Positions 35,727 to 45,074 of a stretch of DNA of 64,000 nucleotides are shown here, piece by piece (positions within the stretch are counted from its first letter, which is position 1; each line of letters starts with the position of its first letter). Source of the stretch: Chryseobacterium taiwanense (GTDB lineage: Bacteria; Bacteroidota; Bacteroidia; Flavobacteriales; Weeksellaceae); the NCBI RefSeq assembly GCF_000813825.1, contig NZ_JWTA01000004.1, forward strand, positions 310,001 to 374,000, in the 5' to 3' direction. The notes beneath the pieces are model-generated. The model had not been told where the DNA came from. It was given only the letters and a program-made list of their open reading frames with translations, and searched no databases. Made by a program: the position numbers and the translations under genes.

Positions 35727-36200
35727 ATGCAGATTAATTTGCTTTGTATTGGTAAAACAGACGATAAGGAAATCACTTCATTAATTAGTTACTATCTAAA
35801 ACGTCTTCCCAAACACTGGAATTTTGAAATTATTGAAATTCCTGATGTTAAAAATGCCAAGAATCTCACTCCGGATCTTCTGAAAAAAGAAGAGGCCAAG
35901 CTTTTTCTGAACCATATCGATAAGAATGATTTGGTGATTATTCTCGACGAAAAAGGAAAACAATTTACCAGCAGAGAATTTGCTCAGAAAATTGATACCT
36001 GGATGAATTCATCGGTAAAGAAAATTCACCTTTTGATCGGTGGAGCGTATGGTTTTTCTGATGAAATCTATAGTAGAACCAACGAAAAAATGTCATTATC
36101 TAAAATGACATTTACGCACCAAATGATTCGGTTATTTATCGTTGAACAATTGTATCGTGCTGATCAGATTTTACAGGGAAAACCTTACCATAACGATTAA
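35727..36200 (+). CDS. rlmH: 23S rRNA pseudouridine-1915 N3-methyltransferase
   Basis: A 157-residue SPOUT methyltransferase. The C-terminal knot region LLIGGAYGFSDEIYSR, then MTFTHQMIRLFIVEQLYRA and GKPYHND, is diagnostic. It methylates pseudouridine 1915 in helix 69 of 23S rRNA using S-adenosylmethionine. Length and both ends are typical. It converges on trmL, with 13 bases between stops. Confidence 0.97.
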   Translation: MQINLLCIGKTDDKEITSLISYYLKRLPKHWNFEIIEIPDVKNAKNLTPDLLKKEEAKLFLNHIDKNDLVIILDEKGKQFTSREFAQKIDTWMNSSVKKIHLLIGGAYGFSDEIYSRTNEKMSLSKMTFTHQMIRLFIVEQLYRADQILQGKPYHND

Positions 36201-36213
36201 TATTTCTTTTAAA

Positions 36214-36669
36214 CTAAATTTTTAAACCAATCTGTCTTTTAGCTTCACCCACCACAAAAGCAACAGAATTAGCAATATTAAAACTTCTGATCAATTTAGA
36301 CATCGGAATGGTCAAATGATTTTCAAAACGAGCTAAAACTTCTTTGCTTAAACCAACACTCTCTTTCCCGAAAACCAGCCAGTCTCCATCTTTAAATTCT
36401 GTTTCCAGATAAGATTTCTCGGCATGAGAACTCATCAGAAAAACGCGAGAAAGATCAGGAATAGTTTGTATCCATTCGTCTACGTTGGTATATTCTGTCA
36501 CATCCAAATGAACCCAATAATCCAACCCCGAACGCTTTAGATTTTTATCATTTATTACAAATCCAAAAGGGTGAATAAGGTGTAAACGACTTTCTGTTCC
36601 TACACATAATCTTCCGATATTTCCTGTGTTATTAGGTATTTCAGGTTCTACAAGAACAATGTTTAGCAT
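36214..36669 (-). CDS. trmL: tRNA (cytidine/uridine-34-2'-O)-methyltransferase
   Basis: A 151-residue SPOUT enzyme. LVEPEIPNNTGNIGRLC at the N-terminus, LVFGKESVGLSKE and IPMSKLIRSFNIANSVAF at the C-terminal knot are characteristic. It methylates the ribose of the wobble base in certain leucine tRNAs. It is the last gene of a five-gene unit beginning with tatA. Confidence 0.95.
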   Translation of the reverse strand: MLNIVLVEPEIPNNTGNIGRLCVGTESRLHLIHPFGFVINDKNLKRSGLDYWVHLDVTEYTNVDEWIQTIPDLSRVFLMSSHAEKSYLETEFKDGDWLVFGKESVGLSKEVLARFENHLTIPMSKLIRSFNIANSVAFVVGEAKRQIGLKI

Positions 36670-36712
36670 GAAATTGATATTGATTTAAAAACTTTTTAAA
36701 GATATAATAAGA

Positions 36713-37024
36713 TTAATTTTTTGTAACTACCGTCACCACTTGGGTAATTCCTTTTTCTTTTAATTTTTTCTTGATTTTATCATCGGTAAGCACCATTACA
36801 TATTTAATGTTTTCAGAAGGGACTTTTTTCACAGCCTCAACATTACTTTCCGTTTTATTGATGTAAAAAATGGATTTACCCGGTGATTCTTCAGATTTTT
36901 TCAACGCTGCCACCAAAAGAGAATTTTCCTGAGGCTTTGTTTCAGCTTGTTGAGCATTTACGAAAGCCATCACTCCAAGAGTGAAAATTGTAGTTACGAA
37001 TAATTTTAGATTTGGTAATTTCAT
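36713..37024 (-). CDS. Hypothetical secreted protein
   Basis: A 103-residue protein with a signal peptide (MKLPNLKLFVTTIFTLGVMA, cleavage near NAQQ) and a short mature domain with NIKYVMVLTDDKIKKKLKEKG and a C-terminal strand. I do not recognise the fold. It lies 12 bases after the TPR gene and 43 before trmL, so it is in the same transcription unit. Confidence 0.72.
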   Translation of the reverse strand: MKLPNLKLFVTTIFTLGVMAFVNAQQAETKPQENSLLVAALKKSEESPGKSIFYINKTESNVEAVKKVPSENIKYVMVLTDDKIKKKLKEKGITQVVTVVTKN

Positions 37025-37036
37025 ATAATATATTAA

Positions 37037-37855
37037 TTATTTTTTCTCACATTTGGTATAATATTCTGCCAGAAGAGCTTTTTCATAGCCTAAACTTACT
37101 GCTTTATCTAAATTTGTACAGCCTTCTTTGGGTTTTTCGGTATCAAATAGAATCTGTGCTTTAGTAACGTAGGCCTGAGCAAATTTAGGATCAACTGAAA
37201 TTGATTTATTAACATCCGCAAGAGCCTCTTTTGGTTTCTTCATTTTAAGATAGATATCTCCTCTTCCGCTGTATAATAATGATTCCGGTTTTTCAGAAAT
37301 CAATTGGTTATAATCTTTTAAAGCACTTTCCAGATCTCCATTTCTTTTCTTAAGATTCGCCAACCCTGTTCTTGCGAAAATATTATCCGGAGCAAAACTT
37401 AAAATATGCTTCAAGTCCTGTTGTGCCAAATCTTTCTTTCCTAAATTCTCATAAATTTTTGAACGGAGTAAATAGAGATTCGCACTCTCTGGTTCTAATG
37501 AAATTCCGGTATTGACGTATTCTAAAGCTTTGACTTTATTTCCTTTTTGATTGTGTAAAGAAGCCAAATTTTCGTAAACAGAAACCGATTTCGGATTTGA
37601 CTTTAATGCAGATTCATAAGATTTGAACGCCTGAGTTGTTTTCCCTAATCTTCTCTGAGAAGTTCCCAGTCTGTCATAGTATTCCGACTGAAACCTCTGA
37701 ATATTTTCTTTATCTGCAAGCTTTGTATACTGCTCTTCTGCGCATTTATAATCTGCTTTATTAAAGCATTCTTCTGCTATTTTTTTATCTTGTCCGTAAA
37801 ATGATTGAACTGCCGAAAATGTGGCAAGAGTAAGAAGGAATAGTTTAGTTTTCAT
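37037..37855 (-). CDS. Tetratricopeptide repeat protein, exported
   Basis: A 272-residue protein with a signal peptide ending near SFYGQ and about six TPR units (for example ALKSNPKSVSVYENLASLHN, GISLEPESANLYLLRSKIYE, SISVDPKFAQAYVTKAQIL). These form a superhelix for protein contacts, probably in the periplasm. It overlaps the PAP2 gene by four bases. Partner unknown. Confidence 0.88.
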   Translation of the reverse strand: MKTKLFLLTLATFSAVQSFYGQDKKIAEECFNKADYKCAEEQYTKLADKENIQRFQSEYYDRLGTSQRRLGKTTQAFKSYESALKSNPKSVSVYENLASLHNQKGNKVKALEYVNTGISLEPESANLYLLRSKIYENLGKKDLAQQDLKHILSFAPDNIFARTGLANLKKRNGDLESALKDYNQLISEKPESLLYSGRGDIYLKMKKPKEALADVNKSISVDPKFAQAYVTKAQILFDTEKPKEGCTNLDKAVSLGYEKALLAEYYTKCEKK

Positions 37856-38418
37856 ATAGTTTTAGTTTGTTTGTTGATCACTTTTATGGCGAGCATAGCA
37901 AAAAGCCCTCCCAATAAAGATCCAACAAACGCCCCCACCAAAATATCTATCGGAAAATGCACGCCTAAATAAATTCTGCTGTACGCTACTACTGTAGCCC
38001 ACACAAATATAAAATAAGGAATCCATTTAAGCTTATTTTTTAATAAAAAACTTAAATAAGATGCTAAAAAGAAAGTATTAGAGGCATGTGCAGAATAAAA
38101 ACCAAATTGTCCCCCACATTTCACAATTCTCATATGATCTTGTAAACTTGGGTCGTGACAAGGTCTTAATCTCGCTACTCCATATTTAAAAATGCTTGCA
38201 AGCTGATCGGAAATAGTAACTCCAATCGCGATAAATATTAAGATAAAAACAAATGATCTTAGCTTATAATTTTTGAACAGTAAATAACAGAAAATAATGT
38301 AAAGCGGAACCCATATCCAGGTACTTGAAATCAACATCCAAAACTGATCGAAAGAAGAACTTCCTAAATTGTTTAGATATAAAAATACACTTTTATCTTC
38401 CTGAATAATTTCTTCCAT
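37852..38418 (-). CDS. PAP2-superfamily phosphatase
   Basis: A 188-residue membrane protein with the three acid-phosphatase motifs: KYGVARLRPCHDP (K-x6-RP), GFYSAHASN (usual PSGH, here SAHA) and SRIYLGVHFPIDILVG (SR-x5-H-x3-D). Such enzymes remove phosphate from undecaprenyl pyrophosphate, phosphatidic acid or similar lipids. It lies six bases after tatA and overlaps the TPR gene. Confidence 0.93.
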   Translation of the reverse strand: MEEIIQEDKSVFLYLNNLGSSSFDQFWMLISSTWIWVPLYIIFCYLLFKNYKLRSFVFILIFIAIGVTISDQLASIFKYGVARLRPCHDPSLQDHMRIVKCGGQFGFYSAHASNTFFLASYLSFLLKNKLKWIPYFIFVWATVVAYSRIYLGVHFPIDILVGAFVGSLLGGLFAMLAIKVINKQTKTI

Positions 38419-38424
38419 ACGTTC

Positions 38425-38763
38425 TTATCTGCTTACAGGTCCTTCGTAAGTTTCGTCTTCAGAAGGTTTAATTTTTTCCTGCTCCGTTTTATTAGAAGAT
38501 GGTTCAGTTAAGATATCTTTTTCAATATCTTTCATCGGATTAAAATCTTTGGCAGCATCTTTTACCTTCTCAATCTCACGCTTAATCTCAGAAACAGGAT
38601 TATCTGTTTCTTTCATAATTTCTGTTTTGATGTCCTCTACTGCACCACGCATTTTTCTTACGCCTGCTCCTAAGTCACGCGCAATCTGAGGCAATTTATC
38701 CGGTCCGAATAATACTACGATTGCCACGGCAATCAGTGCCATTTCTCCAATGCTTAATTCCAT
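38425..38763 (-). CDS. tatA: Twin-arginine translocase subunit TatA/TatE
   Basis: A 112-residue protein with an N-terminal membrane helix (IGEMALIAVAIVVLFGP), the FGPDKLPQIARDLG hinge, an amphipathic helix and a long charged tail. TatA oligomers form the pore of the Tat export pathway for folded proteins. tatC is not in the window. It is first in a unit with PAP2, TPR, an unknown and trmL. Confidence 0.93.
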   Translation of the reverse strand: MELSIGEMALIAVAIVVLFGPDKLPQIARDLGAGVRKMRGAVEDIKTEIMKETDNPVSEIKREIEKVKDAAKDFNPMKDIEKDILTEPSSNKTEQEKIKPSEDETYEGPVSR

Positions 38764-39002
38764 TTGCCAAAATTACGAAAGATTATGCAATTGTATTATG
38801 TTATCCATCAATTTTAAATAAATTTTAAGAATTTAAACTGATTAGAGTTTCGGGGTTCGTGATTCGGGGCTTTTGAAGTTTTAATCATGTGATGATCATT
38901 CTTAGGAAAGTAGAGTTTATTATCATTATTATGTTCTACACTATACTACTCTTCTCTTCTTTCTAAAGGAATTTAATTATTAAGAAAATTTAATTCACAT
39001 TA

Positions 39003-39034
39003 TTTTGATTTAACATGGAGTTTTTATATCTTTA
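39003..39034 (+). promoter_or_regulatory. Orphan promoter in the tatA-MFS gap
   Basis: TTTTG (39003-39007), 19 bases, then TATCTTTA (39027-39034): close to the Bacteroidota consensus with one mismatch in the -7 box. No plus-strand ORF follows, only a hairpin. Confidence 0.4.
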
Positions 39035-39037
39035 AAA

Positions 39038-39126
39038 CAACAATCTATTTAAAGATTCATTTCATAAACTTCATATTTTACTATCAAAAGCAACAAGAGG
39101 ATCAAATGTGATCCCCTTGTTTTTTA
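39038..39126 (+). ncRNA. Candidate small RNA
   Basis: The 360-base gap between tatA and the MFS gene has no ORF. About 90 bases lie between the orphan promoter and a hairpin (39093-39120; 12 pairs with one A-C mismatch) followed by T6. That is the layout of a small RNA with its own terminator. The hairpin pairs perfectly (with a U-G) on the other strand, so it may equally terminate the MFS gene. The left half of the gap holds only short repeats such as a GGGGTTCGTGATTCGGGG stretch. Confidence 0.3.
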
Positions 39127-40359
39127 TTCTATTACCTCTTTTTTTGAGTTTTTATTTTTGAAATTAATATAAGTAATGACCACACTTACCGCCATTAAAA
39201 TAAATGCCAGGAAGAATGGAGCTCCCGAAAACTTAAATGGTGCTTCGTCGTGGGTAAAGAAGTAAAATAAATTAGTCATCATTGGAGGTCCGATAATAGA
39301 GGTTGCACTCATTAAACTTGTTAGAGCTCCCTGCAATTCACCCTGTTCATTTGACGGAACACTTTTCGTAATTACCGATTGTAAAGCCGGCCCGCAAATT
39401 CCTCCTAAACAATAAGGAATCAAAAATATAAACATCATCCAACCTTGTGATGCAAAAGCAAATAACAGCATTCCAATTGCATATAAAGCTAATCCGTAAT
39501 AGATGCTTTTTTGTTCTCCCAATCTTGGTGTCGTCCAACGGATCAATCCTCCCTGCACTAAACCGACCAATAAACCAACAACTCCAAGGGAAATCCCCAC
39601 CATTCTTTCATTCCAACTGAATTTATACATGGTAAAGAAACTCCAGTTACTTTGTACCGCGTGTCCCGCAATATAAATCAATATCAGTGAAACAATTAAT
39701 CCAGAAATTTCTGGGTGTTTACCTAAAAATTTAAATGAACCGATCGGATTTGCTCTTTTCCAGTTGAACTCTCTTCTTTTATCTTTATCTAAACTTTCCG
39801 GAAGAATGAAGTATCCGTAAAGGAAATTTAACAAACACAGCACAGCTGCTGCATAGAAAGGAACTCTTGAACCGTAATGTCCTAAAACTCCTCCTAGAAC
39901 CGGTCCAATAATAAATCCAAGACCAAAGGCAGCTCCAATTAAACCAAAATTCTTGGCTCTGTCTTCATCGGTAGAAATGTCTGCAATATAAGCACTCGCC
40001 GTGGTAACACTCGCGCCGGTAATTCCGGCAATAATTCGTCCGAAGAACAACCACCAGATTGTGGGTGCCAAAGCAAGAAAAATATAGTCCACTGCAAAAC
40101 CAAAAAGTGAAATCAAAATAATAGGTCTTCGTCCATATTTATCACTCAAATTCCCTACTACCGGAGAGAAGATGAATTGTGTAAAGGCATACGCAAAACC
40201 CAGCCAGCCTCCATATTTGGCGGCTTCACTAATATCACTGTGGATCAGTTCCTCAATTAATTTCGGAACAACCGGAATGATGATTCCCCATCCCGTAATG
40301 TCAATCAATAATGTAATAAATATGAAGCCGATGGCGGCTTTTTTTCTTGAATTTTCCAT
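39124..40359 (-). CDS. Tet/TCR-family MFS efflux pump
   Basis: A 411-residue 12-helix transporter of the class that includes Tet[20 protein letters not shown] at the N-terminus, [16 protein letters not shown] loop 2-3 motif and [25 protein letters not shown] start at the ATG at 40359; an upstream ATG at 40368 would add three residues. Many chromosomal members in Bacteroidota do not confer tetracycline resistance, so substrate is unknown. A TATTTTTG box (complement of 40366-40373) lies just upstream of the start, so its mRNA may have a very short leader. Confidence 0.88.
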   Translation of the reverse strand: MENSRKKAAIGFIFITLLIDITGWGIIIPVVPKLIEELIHSDISEAAKYGGWLGFAYAFTQFIFSPVVGNLSDKYGRRPIILISLFGFAVDYIFLALAPTIWWLFFGRIIAGITGASVTTASAYIADISTDEDRAKNFGLIGAAFGLGFIIGPVLGGVLGHYGSRVPFYAAAVLCLLNFLYGYFILPESLDKDKRREFNWKRANPIGSFKFLGKHPEISGLIVSLILIYIAGHAVQSNWSFFTMYKFSWNERMVGISLGVVGLLVGLVQGGLIRWTTPRLGEQKSIYYGLALYAIGMLLFAFASQGWMMFIFLIPYCLGGICGPALQSVITKSVPSNEQGELQGALTSLMSATSIIGPPMMTNLFYFFTHDEAPFKFSGAPFFLAFILMAVSVVITYINFKNKNSKKEVIE

Positions 40360-40365
40360 ACCCTG

Positions 40366-40373
40366 CAAAAATA
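40366..40373 (-). promoter_or_regulatory. Probable -7 box of the MFS pump
   Basis: TATTTTTG on the minus strand, six bases before the ATG at 40359, giving a nearly leaderless mRNA. No clear TTG box. Confidence 0.4.
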
Positions 40374-40456
40374 ATCAAATCGGGAAAAAGAATGAGAATA
40401 AATTATTATTAAGTAAAAAGGCAATAGTTAAAAGTTCACAGGGAATTTTGAAAATA

Positions 40457-40486
40457 AAAAAGCCTTCCGAATTTGGAAGGCTTTTT
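40457..40486. terminator. Bidirectional terminator after secDF
   Basis: AAAAAGCCTTCC-gaattt-GGAAGGCTTTTT, a perfect 12 bp stem with T-runs on both strands, 20 bases from the secDF stop codon. Confidence 0.88.
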
Positions 40487-40506
40487 CTTATTTATTGTAG
40501 TTTAAA

Positions 40507-43419
40507 TTATTTTGAAGCAAGTACTTCTTTATTCGAAGTTGATTTCCCATGCACTTCTTCTTCTTTTCCTTTTTTAAGGAAGTCATAAGCGATTGCCGAT
40601 GCCACGAAGATTGATGAATAAGTACCAAATCCGATACCGATTAACATGGCAAACATAAATCCTCTTAAGTTATCTCCACCGAAAATGAAGATCGCTAAAA
40701 TTACTAAGATTGTAGTAAATGAGGTGTTGAATGTTCTACCCAATGTACTTGAAATAGAGTCATCGAATAATCCAGCTAATGTTAAAGATTTCTTCTCTCT
40801 CAGGTATTCTCTAATTCTGTCGAAGATAATTACCGTGTCATTAATAGAGTATCCTAATACCGTCAAGATCGCCGCAATGAAATCCTGGTTGATCTCCATG
40901 TTGAACGGCATATATTTATGAAGCAATGAATACGCTCCTAAAATGATTACCGCATCGTGGAATAACGCAGCAACTGCACCTAAAGAGAACTGCCATTTTC
41001 TAAATCTCAATAAGATATAGATAAAGATAATTCCTAATGCACCTAAAACTGCATAAACACCGTGAATTTTAATATCATCCGCTACAGAAGGTCCTACTTT
41101 TTCAGAAGAGATAATTCCAGCATGTTCTTTATCTGCAGATTTGAAATCTTTCAATGTAGTTCCTGCAGGTAAGTTTGATTTTAATCCTTCGAACAATTTC
41201 TGCTCAATGATCTGGTCAGCTTTTAAAGATTCGTCTTCAATTAGATAATCTGTAGAGATCTTTAATTGATTGTTGCTTCCAAAAGTTTTAGCTTCAACAG
41301 AAGAATTCTTACCATCTTCAGTTTTGAATAATGCTACCAACTTATCTTCAACATCTTCAGCTTTAACATCTTTATCAAATCTTACTACATAGTTTCTACC
41401 TCCGGTAAAGTCAATACCGTATTTGAAACCGTGAGTAGCAATTGAAATAATACAAGCAACTGTTAATACCGCTGAGAAAATATAAGCATATTTTCTTTTT
41501 CCGATGAAATCGATCCAAGTATTTCTGAATAGATTCTTCGTTGCAGGAGTCCAAACAGAAAGTCCTTTTCCTTTATTTAATCTTGAGAAGATCATTACTC
41601 TTGAAAGCAATACTGACGTGAATAATGTCATTGCAACCCCGATCATCAACGTCAAGGCAAAACCTTTAATAGGTCCTGTTCCGAAGAAGAACAATACAAC
41701 CGCCGTTAAGAAAGTAGTTGTGTGACCATCGATAATCGCATTCAATGCATGTTTGAAACCATCTTTATAAGCTTCAAGGATACTTTTCCCTAAGAATAAT
41801 TCTTCTTTCGTTCTTTCATAAATGATAACGTTCGTATCGACCGCAACTGCCATCGTTAAAACGATACCCGCGATACCTGGAAGTGTAAGAGTAAAGTCTC
41901 CAGAATCCATGATACCGAAAATATAGAATAAGTTGATTACCATTGCAATTACCGCATAAACACCAGCTCCACCGTAATAGAAAATGATATAAACGATAAT
42001 AATAGCAAATGCAATCATGAATGACATTAGACCTGCATCAATAGATTCCTGACCTAGAGACGGACCTACAACCGTAGCCTGAACTACTTTTGCACCTGCA
42101 GGTAATTTACCCGCTCCTAATACGTCTACCAATTCTTTAGCTTCCTCCTGAGAGAAGTTACCAGAAATCTGAGTTCTACCGTTAGGAATTGCACCTACAA
42201 CGTTCGGAGCAGTATAAACTCTACCGTCCAATGTTACCGCAACTGGTTTACCAACGTTTTTCTCTGTTAATGTTTTCCATTCTTTAGCCCCTTTAGAATC
42301 CATCTGCATGTCTACTACTATTCTGCTTAGCTCATCATAACTAATGTTTGCAGTTTCAACAGCACCGTCTACTGGAGCTTTTTGGTTGATGTTACCTCTG
42401 ATTGCGTACAATACTAAGCTTTCAGTATCTGTAGCCTCAGGTTTGTAACCCCACATGAATTGTGTATATTTAATGTTAGCCGGACGTAAAGACTGAGCTA
42501 CTTTGCTGTTCAAAATTTTGTTTACAACAGCTGTATCAGATAATTTTACACTTCCAACCGCACTTGGACTCATAGATTTTCCTCCTTGGATGATATTTGC
42601 AAAATTTGTGTTTTTTGCAACACCCATAGAATCTCCTTTTGCAGCTACCATTGTGCTCAATGTTTGGAAATAAGGAGCAATCTCAGTGATTTGCTGTACT
42701 TCCCAGAATTGAAGTTTAGCAGAAGTCTGAAGCATCTTCTTTACTTTGTCGATGTCTTTCATTCCCGGCATTTCAACTGAAATTCTAGCAGTTCCAGGTA
42801 CTCTCTGAACATTTGGCTGAATTGCACCCAACTTATCAATTCTCGTTCTGATTACTTCAAAAGCTGTTCCTACAGATGCATCGATCTTTCTTTTCACGAT
42901 GCTTTTTACCTGCTCATCCGGTGTATTATACTTCACCTCAGTAAGAGTAGTATTTCCGAAGATTTCAGGATCTGCTAGCTTCAGGTTTGTACCTTTAGCT
43001 TTGTTTACAGCATCAAATTGTTCGAAGAAATTGTCGATGTAAGCTTTTGTAGAATTCTTTTGAGCTTCATCAGTTTTGTTTAAAGCCTCAATAAGAACAG
43101 GATTTGTAGAATAATTTGTTAAATCATTCACAAGATCTCTTTGGTTAATTTCCAAAAGAACATTGATCCCACCCTTCAAGTCAAGACCAAGTTTCATTTC
43201 CTTGTCTTTTGCTTTAGTGTAATAAAGTTTTGTGAATCCCAGGTTCAAAGTATCCTTAGAAAGTTTTGCAATTTCTTTCTGATACTTTTCCGGATTGTCT
43301 CCTGCAATAGCAGTTGCCTGCTTTTCAATTTTGCTGGCGTACCAAGTTGGTAATAGCTCATTTAAGCAAATCAACCCTAGTACAATAGCGACAATTGTAA
43401 TAAGTCCTTTTCCTTGCAT
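40507..43419 (-). CDS. secDF: Fused protein translocase SecD-SecF
   Basis: A 970-residue fusion. The SecD half (about 1-630) has MKLGLDLKGGINVLLEI, the P1 periplasmic domain and six helices; the SecF half (about 650-950) has GIDFTGGRNYVVRF and YSINDTVIIFDRIRE. It uses the proton gradient to pull exported proteins through SecYEG from the periplasmic side. Fusion is normal in Bacteroidota. It is a single-gene unit with its own -7 box and terminator. Confidence 0.97.
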   Translation of the reverse strand: MQGKGLITIVAIVLGLICLNELLPTWYASKIEKQATAIAGDNPEKYQKEIAKLSKDTLNLGFTKLYYTKAKDKEMKLGLDLKGGINVLLEINQRDLVNDLTNYSTNPVLIEALNKTDEAQKNSTKAYIDNFFEQFDAVNKAKGTNLKLADPEIFGNTTLTEVKYNTPDEQVKSIVKRKIDASVGTAFEVIRTRIDKLGAIQPNVQRVPGTARISVEMPGMKDIDKVKKMLQTSAKLQFWEVQQITEIAPYFQTLSTMVAAKGDSMGVAKNTNFANIIQGGKSMSPSAVGSVKLSDTAVVNKILNSKVAQSLRPANIKYTQFMWGYKPEATDTESLVLYAIRGNINQKAPVDGAVETANISYDELSRIVVDMQMDSKGAKEWKTLTEKNVGKPVAVTLDGRVYTAPNVVGAIPNGRTQISGNFSQEEAKELVDVLGAGKLPAGAKVVQATVVGPSLGQESIDAGLMSFMIAFAIIIVYIIFYYGGAGVYAVIAMVINLFYIFGIMDSGDFTLTLPGIAGIVLTMAVAVDTNVIIYERTKEELFLGKSILEAYKDGFKHALNAIIDGHTTTFLTAVVLFFFGTGPIKGFALTLMIGVAMTLFTSVLLSRVMIFSRLNKGKGLSVWTPATKNLFRNTWIDFIGKRKYAYIFSAVLTVACIISIATHGFKYGIDFTGGRNYVVRFDKDVKAEDVEDKLVALFKTEDGKNSSVEAKTFGSNNQLKISTDYLIEDESLKADQIIEQKLFEGLKSNLPAGTTLKDFKSADKEHAGIISSEKVGPSVADDIKIHGVYAVLGALGIIFIYILLRFRKWQFSLGAVAALFHDAVIILGAYSLLHKYMPFNMEINQDFIAAILTVLGYSINDTVIIFDRIREYLREKKSLTLAGLFDDSISSTLGRTFNTSFTTILVILAIFIFGGDNLRGFMFAMLIGIGFGTYSSIFVASAIAYDFLKKGKEEEVHGKSTSNKEVLASK

Positions 43420-43448
43420 TTTGTTATAACTACGTTAAATTAAGTCGG

Positions 43449-43456
43449 CAAATATA
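43449..43456 (-). promoter_or_regulatory. Probable -7 box of secDF
   Basis: TATATTTG on the minus strand, 29 bases before the ATG. The upstream box is not clear. Confidence 0.45.
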
Positions 43457-43634
43457 ATCATTTTATTGAATTTTATGAATTTTTAACAACAGAAATCGTT
43501 TATTTTCAGATATATCGGCATTCTTATTTTCATTTAAGATTTAATAATTTTTTGATGATATTTTAATGAATTTTTCAACGGTTAATTGGTATGAAATTTT
43601 CATTCAGATTTAATACACTAAATATCAAAATATT

Positions 43635-44996
43635 ATGAAAAAATTACTTTTTTCCGCAAGTATTTTTTCTTCCCTTATTATTAATGCTCAAAGTATTAAT
43701 ATAGAAGAATTTGCCACGGGATTTACGGCTCCCGTCGAAATTGTACATGCGAACGACAGCAGAATGTTTGTTGTTCAGCAAAATGGAATTATTAAAATTC
43801 TACAGTCAAATGGAAGTACTAATACTACCAATTTCCTGAATATCAGTTCAAAAATAACCTATGGTGGAGAAAGAGGTCTTTTAGGACTTACTTTTCACCC
43901 TCAATATGCCACAAACGGTTATTTTTTTGTGTATTATAACGATACCAACGGAAATATTACTGTAGCCAGATACACCCGAAGCTCAAATCCTGATGTTGCT
44001 GATCCGGCGACAGAAAAAATCATTCTCAATCTCCCAAAACCATTTGACAATCATAATGGAGGAAGCATTCATTTTGCACCCGATGGATATTTATGGATCG
44101 TAACAGGAGATGGCGGAAGCGGTGGAGACCCCAATAATAATGCTCAGAATAAAAATTCTCTCTTAGGAAAACTTTTAAGACTCGATATTAATTCTACAAC
44201 CCCTTATAATATTCCACCCAATAATCCTTTTGTAGGCGTAGATGGAGCTGATGAAGTCTGGGCGTATGGATTACGTAATGCATGGAAATTTAATTTTGAC
44301 ACGACTTCCGGAAATGTAATGATTGCAGATGTCGGTCAGGGTCAGATTGAAGAAATTAATCGACAGCCTATTTCTCAAGCAGGTCTCAATTACGGATGGA
44401 GATGCTATGAAGGAAACACCCCTTACAATACAACAGGCTGTCCAAGTACTTCTACAATAACTTTTCCTGTAGCAGCATACAATCATACCGGTGGAAAATG
44501 TTCAATTACCGGTGGGTATATTTACAGAGGCACACAATATCCGGCTTTACAGGGAAGATATATTTTTGCCGATTACTGCTCTACCCAACTTGGAATTTTA
44601 AATCCAGATGATTCAATTACATGGACTACGGCATTCTCCGGAAATAATTTCTCAACGTTCGGAATTAACAATCAGAATGAATTATTTGTAGCAGCCGTAA
44701 ATAATGGCAAAATATTTAAAATTACTTCAGGAACACTTGCTACTCAGGAAAATAATTTATCTCCTTCAATAAAAATTTACCCAAATCCTGCTTCAAATAA
44801 ATTATTTATTGATGGGATAAAAGACAGAGATATTTCTGTCGAAATTTTTAGTTCAGATGGAAAAATTGTATTGGAGTCTCAAAAAATAGGAAACGATGGA
44901 GGTATTGATATTTCAAGAATTCCTGCAGGAGTCTATTTCATTACTCTGAATTCAGAAAAATTAAAGTATTATAGCCAGAAATTAATTATTCAATAA
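43635..44996 (+). CDS. Secreted PQQ-type sugar dehydrogenase with T9SS signal
   Basis: A 453-residue protein: signal peptide (MKKLLFSASIFSSLIINAQ), a six-bladed soluble glucose dehydrogenase/sorbosone dehydrogenase-type propeller (GERGLLGLTFHPQYATNGYF, HNGGSIHFAPDGYLWI, GDGGSGGDPNNNAQN) and a C-terminal type A sorting domain (SIKIYPNPASNKLFIDG ... PAGVYFITL). The enzyme would oxidise sugars with PQQ outside the cell or on its surface after T9SS export. No PQQ synthesis genes are nearby, so PQQ would have to be taken up. Confidence 0.92.
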   Translation: MKKLLFSASIFSSLIINAQSINIEEFATGFTAPVEIVHANDSRMFVVQQNGIIKILQSNGSTNTTNFLNISSKITYGGERGLLGLTFHPQYATNGYFFVYYNDTNGNITVARYTRSSNPDVADPATEKIILNLPKPFDNHNGGSIHFAPDGYLWIVTGDGGSGGDPNNNAQNKNSLLGKLLRLDINSTTPYNIPPNNPFVGVDGADEVWAYGLRNAWKFNFDTTSGNVMIADVGQGQIEEINRQPISQAGLNYGWRCYEGNTPYNTTGCPSTSTITFPVAAYNHTGGKCSITGGYIYRGTQYPALQGRYIFADYCSTQLGILNPDDSITWTTAFSGNNFSTFGINNQNELFVAAVNNGKIFKITSGTLATQENNLSPSIKIYPNPASNKLFIDGIKDRDISVEIFSSDGKIVLESQKIGNDGGIDISRIPAGVYFITLNSEKLKYYSQKLIIQ

Positions 44997-45022
44997 AATA
45001 TATTAACACATTCATAAAAAAA

Positions 45023-45047
45023 AATCCAACCATTTGCTGATTGGATT
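45023..45047. terminator. Bidirectional terminator between dehydrogenase and hemN
   Basis: On the minus strand AATCCAATCA-gcaaa-TGGTTGGATT, 10 pairs with one G-U, with T8 or more on both strands. It serves two convergent genes. Confidence 0.82.
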
Positions 45048-45074
45048 TTTTTTAAATATTGATAGTATTTACTT

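Noticed and set aside
39124-40359. Acquired tetracycline-resistance gene
   Set aside because: There is no mobile element or base-composition change nearby and the pump is a common chromosomal type in the phylum. Resistance cannot be inferred.
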